DNA of 5,121 nt from Omnitrophica WOR_2 bacterium RIFCSPHIGHO2_01_FULL_52_10 (GTDB taxonomy: Bacteria > Omnitrophota > Gorgyraeia > Zapsychrales > Zapsychraceae), in contig MHGM01000059.1 of NCBI GenBank assembly GCA_001805565.1, positions 212-5,332 of the forward strand, in the 5' to 3' direction. The position numbers were made by a program, and so were the translations under genes. The notes under the pieces were generated by a model, which saw nothing but the letters and a program-made list of their open reading frames with translations, made no database searches and had not been told where the DNA came from. This document shows positions 1 through 4,806 of the stretch, piece by piece. Every line of letters starts with the position of its first letter. Within the stretch, counting starts at the first letter, position 1.

Positions 1-2
1 GT

Positions 3-476
3 CTGAAGAATTTCATGCGGTTTTTCTTTGATGAATACCATGGAAGCCTGAAAGCGATGGCGCGGGAGGAACTGCCGCAAATGCGGCACAAGCTTCTGAA
101 GGTCAACGGCATCGGTCCGGAGACGGCGGACTCGATCTTGCTCTACGCGCTCGACAAACCCGTTTTTGTCGTCGACGCGTACACCAAACGGTTTCTTTGC
201 CGGCACAATCTCGTCAGCCCTAAGGCCGATTACCACCAGATCCAAGAACTGTTCACAACTCATTTCGATGAGGATATTCCGTTCTTCCAGGAATACCACG
301 CGCTTATTGTCGCCTTGGGGAAAAATTATTGCAAGCCGACCCCTTTGTGCGAGCCCTGTCCCCTAAACCGCATCCGGTATTCTTTGACCGCCCAATGCGG
401 TTCCTGCCATCGCGCGCTTTTAAATGGCGAGAAGCGGATCGCAACAAAATCCGGTTTTCGTTGTTTTGACTGTTAG
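3..476 (+). CDS. Endonuclease III-related / MagIII-like DNA glycosylase, 5' partial
   Basis: Base-excision-repair glycosylase of the HhH-GPD superfamily. The frame is open to the left edge, and the residues before the first ATG (LKNF, then MRFFF at 15) continue the family alignment, so the true start and roughly the first quarter of the protein lie outside the window. Numbering from that internal Met, a helix-hairpin-helix (KVNGIGPETADSILLYA, 30-45) is followed by VVDAYTKR with the expected catalytic Asp at 54. The Lys that bifunctional endonuclease III carries in GVGRKTAN is Glu36 here, which suggests a glycosylase without beta-lyase activity, as in MagIII-type enzymes. Cys106, 112 and 115 fit three ligands of the usual 4Fe-4S loop. 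The next Cys is only at 128, in a tail with CxxC pairs at 128/131 and 150/153. The substrate is not evident; 3-methyladenine is one possibility by family resemblance. Confidence 0.88.
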   Translation: MKNFMRFFFDEYHGSLKAMAREELPQMRHKLLKVNGIGPETADSILLYALDKPVFVVDAYTKRFLCRHNLVSPKADYHQIQELFTTHFDEDIPFFQEYHALIVALGKNYCKPTPLCEPCPLNRIRYSLTAQCGSCHRALLNGEKRIATKSGFRCFDC

Positions 477-515
477 ACATTATCCAAATCAATTTTGCCC
501 GGTGAGAATTGCCGC

Positions 516-545
516 TTTACAGTCCGCGGGTGCGGGAGGTATAAT
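516..545 (+). promoter_or_regulatory. Sigma70-type promoter for the small-ORF/rmuC/pgeF/cutA unit
   Basis: The -35 box TTTACA (516-521) and -10 box TATAAT (540-545) are 18 bp apart, matching the consensus at 5 of 6 and 6 of 6. The predicted start near 552 leaves a leader of about 40 nt before the ATG at 592. It sits in the only non-coding gap between the glycosylase gene and the next reading frame (477-591). I see no clear hairpin terminator for the glycosylase gene in that gap. Called from motif match only. Confidence 0.72.
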
Positions 546-579
546 ATTACTCTCAAATACTCAAATAACCTTCAATGAA

Positions 580-585
580 AAGGAG
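580..585 (+). promoter_or_regulatory. Ribosome binding site of the small membrane protein
   Basis: AAGGAG lies 6 nt before the ATG at 592. It is the best Shine-Dalgarno match in the window. It fixes the start of this short gene at 592 rather than at the far upstream in-frame ATG at 424, which lies inside the glycosylase gene. Confidence 0.82.
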
Positions 586-591
586 CGAGCT

Positions 592-750
592 ATGTATCCA
601 ATATGTCCATTTTCCGGCAACGCGATGAGTGCGGGCATCCTTCATTTCGGCATCATGATTTTTTTGTTGATTTGGATCGTCTTTGTCCCGATCGCCATTA
701 CTTCCCGTCTGGAAAAGATCATCAAACTGCTCGAAGACAAGAAGAAGTGA
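592..750 (+). CDS. Small single-span membrane protein of unknown function (52 aa)
   Basis: I do not recognise a family. The start is supported by a strong AAGGAG and by a consensus-like promoter about 40 nt upstream. Residues 1-14 are a short segment with one Cys (MYPICPFSGNAM). Residues 15-37 form one hydrophobic span rich in Ile, Phe and Trp. Residues 38-52 are an amphipathic, Lys-rich tail (SRLEKIIKLLEDKKK) that could lie along the cytoplasmic membrane face or pair as a short coiled coil. Only 10 nt separate its stop from the rmuC start, so the two are very probably co-transcribed. RmuC here also begins with a membrane span and then a coiled coil, so a partner or membrane-tethering role is conceivable, but that is inference. 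A longer frame opening at 424 is rejected because it overlaps the glycosylase. Confidence 0.75.
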   Translation: MYPICPFSGNAMSAGILHFGIMIFLLIWIVFVPIAITSRLEKIIKLLEDKKK

Positions 751-760
751 TCAGGTTTAT

Positions 761-1963
761 ATGCTTCTTACGATCCTTTTGGTTTTTAATACTATCCTTT
801 TGACCGCCCTTTTTGTGCGCGAATTGACGCGGCGTAAAGATGGTGACCGCGTCGAACGCCTCGTGCGCGAGGAAATGGCCACCAACCGCCGTGAATCCGC
901 TCAAAGTATCCACGCGTTCACTGACCAATTGTTGAAATTGACCGACATGAACGAGCGCAAGCTTGAGAAGGTCCGTGAGGTCGTCGAAACCCGCTTGCAG
1001 GCGTTGCAGGAAGATAACAGCCAGAAGCTGGAAAGGATGCGCGAGACGGTCGATGAGAAGCTCCATTCCCCCCTGGAGAAGCGCTTGGGAGAATCTTTTA
1101 AGGTCGTCAGCGAAAGGCTTGAAAAAGTACACGCCGGATTGGGCGAGATGCAAAGCCTCGCCTCCGGCGTTGGAGATCTCAAGAGAGTGTTAACCAATGT
1201 CAAGACCCGTGGGACGTGGGGCGAGATCCAGTTGGGGAATCTCCTTGAACAGATGCTCACTGTGGAGCAATACGAACGTAATGTGGTGACCAAACAGGGA
1301 AGCCGCGATCCGGTCGAATTCGCGATCAAGCTGCCCGGCCGCGACGGCAAGGCCGTGTATATTCCCATCGATGCCAAATTCCCCAAAGAGGATTACGAGC
1401 GGCTGTTGCAAGCCCAGGATGAAGGCAGCGCGGCCCTCGTGGAGGAACAGCAAAAGGCCATTGAAAACAGGATCAAATCCGAAGCCAGGAAAATACGGGA
1501 TAAATATATCGACCCGCCGCAGACGACGGATTTCGCCATTATGTATCTTCCCATCGAAGGGCTTTACGCCGAGGTGCTGCGCCGGCCCGGGTTGCATGAA
1601 CAATTGCAAAGAGATTTTCGGGTCACTATCGCGGGACCGACCACGATTACGGCACATCTCAATGCTTTGCAGATGGGGTTCCGTACGCTCGCCGTCGAGA
1701 AACGGGCCAGCGAGGTCTGGCAGCTTTTGGGGGCGGTGCGCAATGAATTTGTCAAATTCGGCGATATTCTGGATAAGACGCATACGCGTTTAAAGCAGGC
1801 CAGCGAAGAGATCGAGTCGGCCACGCGTAAATCACGCACCATCGAACGAAAATTAAAAGATGTCCAGGCGTTGCCTTCTTCAGAGGGGCAGCCGGTATCA
1901 GGACAAGGCAGGACTATTGATGCTTCCCGAGAACCGTTTGACGACGACGCAATCCTTCCGTGA
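761..1963 (+). CDS. rmuC: RmuC family DNA recombination-limiting protein
   Basis: RmuC proteins are predicted nuclease-fold proteins; in E. coli, loss of RmuC raises inversion between short inverted repeats. This copy is 400 residues, within the family's usual range. Residues 1-18 are a hydrophobic N-terminal anchor (MLLTILLVFNTILLTALF). About 25-135 is charged and helical, consistent with the coiled coil seen in the family. The RmuC domain follows from about 137, with DLKRVLTNVKTRGTWGE (139-155), then DPVEFAIKLPG and PIDAKFP (202-208). The Glu (186) plus D-A-K (204-206) arrangement resembles a PD-(D/E)xK nuclease core. IMYLPIEGLYAEVLRRPGL (260-278) is also typical. The ATG at 761 puts the hydrophobic anchor at the extreme N-terminus. 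An in-frame ATG at 683 lies inside the preceding gene and would add a polar, unrelated 26 residues. The ribosome site is weak (AGG at 753-755), so coupling to the upstream gene is likely. Confidence 0.95.
   Translation: MLLTILLVFNTILLTALFVRELTRRKDGDRVERLVREEMATNRRESAQSIHAFTDQLLKLTDMNERKLEKVREVVETRLQALQEDNSQKLERMRETVDEKLHSPLEKRLGESFKVVSERLEKVHAGLGEMQSLASGVGDLKRVLTNVKTRGTWGEIQLGNLLEQMLTVEQYERNVVTKQGSRDPVEFAIKLPGRDGKAVYIPIDAKFPKEDYERLLQAQDEGSAALVEEQQKAIENRIKSEARKIRDKYIDPPQTTDFAIMYLPIEGLYAEVLRRPGLHEQLQRDFRVTIAGPTTITAHLNALQMGFRTLAVEKRASEVWQLLGAVRNEFVKFGDILDKTHTRLKQASEEIESATRKSRTIERKLKDVQALPSSEGQPVSGQGRTIDASREPFDDDAILP
1905..1912 (+). promoter_or_regulatory. Ribosome binding site deciding the pgeF start
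   Basis: AAGGCAGG, with AGG at 1910-1912, lies 7 nt before the ATG at 1920, inside the 3' end of rmuC. The alternative in-frame ATG at 1860 has only an A-rich upstream sequence, and it would add 20 residues with no resemblance to the family. Confidence 0.6.
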
Positions 1964-2669
1964 TTTTTTTCCGCCGCATGTCGTGACGTTTACCAGCGAC
2001 CGCAGCGCCGATTTTAAGCTCTCCGGCACGCCGACACCTCTAACCCGGTCCCAGAGCGCATTTTTGGCGCGGCAGCTGGGATTCCGGCTGCCGGGGGTCT
2101 TGACGGTCCGCCAGGTGCACGGCCATAAAGTCATCATAGTTGCCCGCACTGCCACCCGACGGCCGGCTTCGCTTCCAGCGAAGCTGGAAGATGCCGACGG
2201 AATTTTGACCGACCGTCCTAATCTGGCCATCGCGGTACGCACCGCTGATTGTCTTTCAGTTTTTCTGTATGATCCCCGGCATGAAGTCATCGGGCTTGTG
2301 CACGCGGGTTGGCGCGGGACACAGCAGCGGATCACGACACAAGCCGTTGCCCTGATGTGTCAACAATGGGATTCAAACCCTAAAGATCTGTTGGTCGCTT
2401 TTGGCCCGGCGATCCGTTCCTGCTGTTATCGTGTAGGCGCTTCGTTTCTGGAATACTTTCCGAAGGAAACAGCCAAACGCAAACAGGGATATTTTTTCGA
2501 TCTGCCGGAGACCAACAAAAATCAGCTTATCGGGTCAGGGATCAGCGCCGCGAATATCCTGGACTGCGCCGTGTGCACGTGCTGCGACCCAACGTGTTTT
2601 TCCTACCGCCGGGAACGTGAATCCGCGGGCAGAATGATTTCCATTATGATGCTGAAGAAACAGTCGTAA
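1920..2669 (+). CDS. pgeF: PgeF/YfiH family multicopper-fold protein (purine nucleoside phosphorylase / 'polyphenol oxidase' family)
   Basis: Members of this family (DUF152, YfiH, YlmD; human FAMIN/LACC1) have been assigned laccase-like, purine-nucleoside-cleaving and peptidoglycan-editing activities. This copy is 249 residues, a normal length. The three metal/catalytic ligands are visible: QVHG (His67), RTADCLSV (Cys111) and VHAGWRG (His128), with GWRG at 130-133. FGPAIRSCCYRVG (161-173) matches the family's usual GPAIGPCCYEVG, except that Arg-Ser replace the common Gly-Pro. Near the C-terminus CTCCDPTCFSYRRE (219-232) matches the usual CTxCxPxxFFSYRRD block and is richer in Cys than usual. 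The start at 1920 overlaps rmuC by 44 bp in another frame, which implies the same operon and possibly coupled translation. Substrate cannot be read from the sequence. Confidence 0.92.
   Translation: MLPENRLTTTQSFRDFFPPHVVTFTSDRSADFKLSGTPTPLTRSQSAFLARQLGFRLPGVLTVRQVHGHKVIIVARTATRRPASLPAKLEDADGILTDRPNLAIAVRTADCLSVFLYDPRHEVIGLVHAGWRGTQQRITTQAVALMCQQWDSNPKDLLVAFGPAIRSCCYRVGASFLEYFPKETAKRKQGYFFDLPETNKNQLIGSGISAANILDCAVCTCCDPTCFSYRRERESAGRMISIMMLKKQS
2166..2190 (+). repeat. Two overlapping, mutually exclusive hairpins inside pgeF
   Basis: GCTTCGC (2166-2172) pairs perfectly with GCGAAGC (2178-2184). The overlapping CTTCCAGC (2172-2179) pairs perfectly with GCTGGAAG (2183-2190). Only one can form at a time in the RNA. 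It lies in the stretch coding for the variable linker ASLPAKLED ahead of the ADGI motif. A regulatory role is unproven. Confidence 0.5.
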
Positions 2670-2680
2670 GTATCACTTAC
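2666..2680 (+). repeat. Short inverted repeat over the pgeF stop codon
   Basis: GTAAGT (2666-2671) and ACTTAC (2675-2680) form a perfect 6-bp stem with a 3-nt loop, spanning the pgeF stop codon and ending 9 nt before the cutA ribosome site (2690-2695). No T-run follows, so it is not a terminator. It may be chance, or a weak structure between two cistrons. Confidence 0.4.
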
Positions 2681-2702
2681 CGCTGGAACAGGGAGTCTTT
2701 AA

Positions 2703-3011
2703 ATGCATATCGTCATTCTTGTGACCGCTCAAGATGAGGCTCAAGCCAATACGATCGCTGAAAAATTGGTTGAAGAAAAATTAGTCGCCTGCGCCAACAT
2801 TGTGCCGGGGATACAGTCGATCTTCCGCTGGCAAGGCAAGACTGATCGGGCGCAAGAGGTTCTGCTTGTTTTGAAATCCCGCCGCCGGCATTTTCCTTCC
2901 ATCGTCAAAACTGTCAAGGCCCTGCACGGTTACGACGTGCCGGAAGTCATCGCCCTGCCGATTGTCGAAGGAAATAAAGATTATTTGAACTGGCTGACGG
3001 AGTCGACGTAG
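2703..3011 (+). CDS. cutA: CutA1 divalent-cation tolerance protein
   Basis: CutA1 is a small, very stable trimeric protein. In E. coli its locus is linked to copper and other divalent-metal tolerance, though its biochemical role is unsettled. The product is 102 residues, normal for the family, with no signal peptide, so probably cytoplasmic. Typical segments are VTAQDEAQANTIAEKLVEEK (7-26), LVACANIVPGIQSIFRWQGK (27-46, with Cys30 and Trp43), the EVLLVLKSR strand (52-60), and LHGYDVPEVIALPI (74-87) with the conserved His, Tyr and Pro-Glu. GNKDYLNWL (90-98) closes it. AGGGAG ends 7 nt before the ATG. It is 33 bp downstream of pgeF on the same strand, so it is probably the last gene of the operon. 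It ends 8 bp from the convergent gene, with no clear terminator in between. Confidence 0.96.
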   Translation: MHIVILVTAQDEAQANTIAEKLVEEKLVACANIVPGIQSIFRWQGKTDRAQEVLLVLKSRRRHFPSIVKTVKALHGYDVPEVIALPIVEGNKDYLNWLTEST

Positions 3012-3019
3012 ATTTCGAG

Positions 3020-4570
3020 TTACTGGCTTTTTTGCGGAAGATTGCTTGTAATTTTGGCCTGCTGGCGCAGGTTGCTTAAAAAGTCATTGAAGTTCTGGGT
3101 CCGGCGTTCGTTGAGGAGTTTTTCGGAAAGAGATTGTTTTTTTTCTGCAAATTTTTTTTCATCGGCCGGGACGCGCGAATCAAGATGCACGACGCTGTAT
3201 CCCGTTTCGGTCGCGACGACACCGCTCAGGTCATTTTGTTCCGTCAAGGCAAAAGCGGCATCCTGGAATTCTTTCGAAATACCAACGACCGGCAGGTATT
3301 CCCCGCGGCCAAACACCGGCGTCTGGTAAACTTCCAGTCCTGAATTTTTGACGGTCTGGGCGAAATCCTTCAGTTCTGTCCGGGCGAACGCGTCCTGGAT
3401 GAGTTTGAGGTATTCTTCTGTTTTTCCCCGGGCGATTGTTTTGGCCTTGTTTTTTCGCAGGGCCCCCGCGGCTTTTTCGCTGACATCCCTATATTCGGGG
3501 ATATCGGCGTCCTTTTTTTCCTTGATCTTGACGATCAACATTCCCTGCGGCGTTTCAAAAGGATCATTGACGGCATTTTTGTCCGTCTGGAAGAGCTTGA
3601 TGAGCAGTTCGTAGGGCCAGCCCAAAGTGAGATCGGGCTGTTCCATGCTGAAAAATTCGCTTGATTTGACCTCGACATTGTGTTTTCCTCCCGCGGCCTG
3701 CATATCCGGATTGACGAGCAAGTCCTGGAAAATGGCATTGGCTTTCTCGCGCACGGGCCGTTTCATCTCCTCGGTGACGGTTGGTGTCTCGTCGGCAGCT
3801 GTTGCCGGTTTTGTCGCCTCCGGCGCAGTTTCTTCTTTTTGGGGTTCCGGTTTCGCCGCGGGAGGGAAATCCAGATTAATGTACTCAACGCTTATGGTGG
3901 CAGGGACAATAAATTCATTTTTATTTTGCGCGTAGTAGTTTTGGGCTTCCTCGTCATTGAAGGAAACGTCTTTCTGGAACTGTTCAGGCGTGACCAGGAG
4001 GTAGCTGACCTGGATCTTTTCGTTTTCCCGTCTGAAAGCCTCGAGGACTTCCCGGTCGGTCACGGCCACCGGGGCGGTAATTTGTTGAAATAAAGTGATA
4101 AATTTAAGATTGTCCCGGATGCCCTCTTCAAAATCCCGGGCCGATATGCGAAAAGCGTAACGCAGGATGTCATTATAGAGAAGGGGATCGAAGCGGCCGT
4201 CACGCTGAAAAAACGCGTATTGATCGATCGCCTGGACGACCTCTTCATTGCTCGCCCTGATCCTTCTTTTAACGGCCTCGCGCAAGAGGATAAGCCGGTC
4301 CCACGTTTCAGCTTCCAGGTTCAGGAATCGGGAAATCTCGCTGAACTTGTCTCCGAAGCGGATGAGCGCCTGGATATAAACCGCCTGGTAAGCTTTGCTA
4401 AACTCCTCCGCGGAGACTTTTTTCCCGGATATGGTCCCGGCATAATCGACAGGTTTTTTATCGGTTATCAGGTAGGCGGTCCCGAAGAATCCAAAAGAAA
4501 GGATGATGATGACCGCGATGACCCAGAGGACCTTTTTGGCGAACCCTTTTTTGCGTAATAGTTTTAGCAT
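3020..4570 (-). CDS. PpiD/SurA-like membrane-anchored periplasmic folding factor
   Basis: The architecture is that of PpiD-type proteins: a short basic N-terminus (MLKLLRKKGFAKK), one membrane span (about 14-36), then a large periplasmic part. The helical SurA-N-like chaperone domain runs about 40-170, with YAGTISGKKVSAEEFSKAYQ (43-62) typical of its start. After about 236 comes a Pro/Ala/Glu/Thr-rich linker (236-274). Two parvulin-like segments follow. The first (about 274-354) is short and degenerate. The second (about 385-464) contains FGRGEYLPVVG, EFQDAAFAL and TGYSVVHL, the end pattern of rotamase domains. Peptidyl-prolyl isomerase activity is doubtful, so a holdase role is more likely. 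At 516 residues it is shorter than E. coli PpiD (about 620). The ATG at 4570 is chosen because the longer frame opens with a TTG at 4648, inside the -35 box. Its ribosome site is weak (GAAAG about 8 nt upstream). Confidence 0.87.
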   Translation of the reverse strand: MLKLLRKKGFAKKVLWVIAVIIILSFGFFGTAYLITDKKPVDYAGTISGKKVSAEEFSKAYQAVYIQALIRFGDKFSEISRFLNLEAETWDRLILLREAVKRRIRASNEEVVQAIDQYAFFQRDGRFDPLLYNDILRYAFRISARDFEEGIRDNLKFITLFQQITAPVAVTDREVLEAFRRENEKIQVSYLLVTPEQFQKDVSFNDEEAQNYYAQNKNEFIVPATISVEYINLDFPPAAKPEPQKEETAPEATKPATAADETPTVTEEMKRPVREKANAIFQDLLVNPDMQAAGGKHNVEVKSSEFFSMEQPDLTLGWPYELLIKLFQTDKNAVNDPFETPQGMLIVKIKEKKDADIPEYRDVSEKAAGALRKNKAKTIARGKTEEYLKLIQDAFARTELKDFAQTVKNSGLEVYQTPVFGRGEYLPVVGISKEFQDAAFALTEQNDLSGVVATETGYSVVHLDSRVPADEKKFAEKKQSLSEKLLNERRTQNFNDFLSNLRQQAKITSNLPQKSQ

Positions 4571-4619
4571 AACTGACTTTCGTTGATGGGTGCGGTATCG
4601 GTATTGAAAATTAGGGTTG

Positions 4620-4648
4620 ATTATATCTGTTCGATATGTTTTTGACAA
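4620..4648 (-). promoter_or_regulatory. Sigma70-type promoter for the PpiD-like gene
   Basis: Read on the minus strand, TTGTCA (4648-4643) and TATAAT (4625-4620) are 17 bp apart, 5 of 6 and 6 of 6 consensus. The predicted start near 4613 gives a leader of about 43 nt to the ATG at 4570. This supports that ATG over the upstream TTG, which overlaps the -35 box. Confidence 0.75.
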
Positions 4649-4677
4649 GATATTTTAGCGCGAATTCGAATCTTTCG

Positions 4678-4744
4678 CAGGGTTGTAAAGGCGGCTATTG
4701 GATATTATACTTATAATGTCTTAGGAAATTGCTTTACAACGCTG
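4678..4744. repeat. Long-spaced inverted repeat between the divergent promoters
   Basis: The left arm CAGGGTTGTAAAG (4678-4690) and right arm CTTTACAACGCTG (4732-4744) are inverted copies, matching at 12 of 13 positions with 9 contiguous (4682-4690 with 4732-4740). A second palindrome, ATTATA-CT-TATAAT (4704-4717), sits at almost exactly the same centre. The right arm covers the -35 box of the hisG promoter, and the left arm is about 30 bp upstream of the opposite promoter's -35. It could be a two-site operator, a folded element, or the remnant of a very small mobile element. No copy is visible elsewhere in the window. Confidence 0.68.
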
Positions 4745-4761
4745 GGGGGCAAAGATATAAT
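4733..4761 (+). promoter_or_regulatory. Sigma70-type promoter for hisG
   Basis: TTTACA (4733-4738) and TATAAT (4756-4761) have an ideal 17-bp spacer. The predicted start near 4768 gives a leader of about 39 nt. That is too short for a classical histidine leader-peptide attenuator, and I see no His-rich leader ORF. The -35 box lies inside the right arm of the 4678-4744 inverted repeat, so binding there would be expected to affect initiation. Confidence 0.75.
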
Positions 4762-4806
4762 AATTTACTTTTTGAACCGTAAAATAAAGGCTTAGGGTGC
4801 AACAAG

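Noticed and set aside
424..591. Long version of the small membrane protein gene starting at the ATG at 424
   Set aside because: It overlaps the glycosylase gene and its promoter region, has no ribosome site, and the added residues look like out-of-frame translation. The ATG at 592 has AAGGAG at ideal spacing.
901..1386. Antisense open frames opposite rmuC and the other open frames opposite the PpiD-like gene
   Set aside because: They are shadows of well-recognised genes, with no ribosome sites, domains or promoters of their own.
1860..1919. Earlier pgeF start at the ATG at 1860
   Set aside because: It has no purine-rich ribosome site of the right kind, it would overlap rmuC by over 100 bp, and the added residues do not resemble the family.
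4571..4648. 26-residue N-terminal extension of the PpiD-like protein from a TTG at 4648
   Set aside because: The TTG falls within a -35 box whose -10 is downstream, so it would not be transcribed from that promoter. The extension is polar and would push the membrane span away from the N-terminus.
4642..4671. Plus-strand promoter starting with TTGACA at 4642-4647
   Set aside because: The -10 candidate (TCGAAT) is poor. TTGACA is mostly the complement of the better minus-strand TTGTCA, and a far better plus-strand promoter lies at 4733-4761.
4678..4744. Integron attC site or Rho-independent terminator
   Set aside because: The arms do not match the RYYYAAC/GTTRRRY core sites and run in the wrong orientation. 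No T-run follows the stem and no integrase is present.
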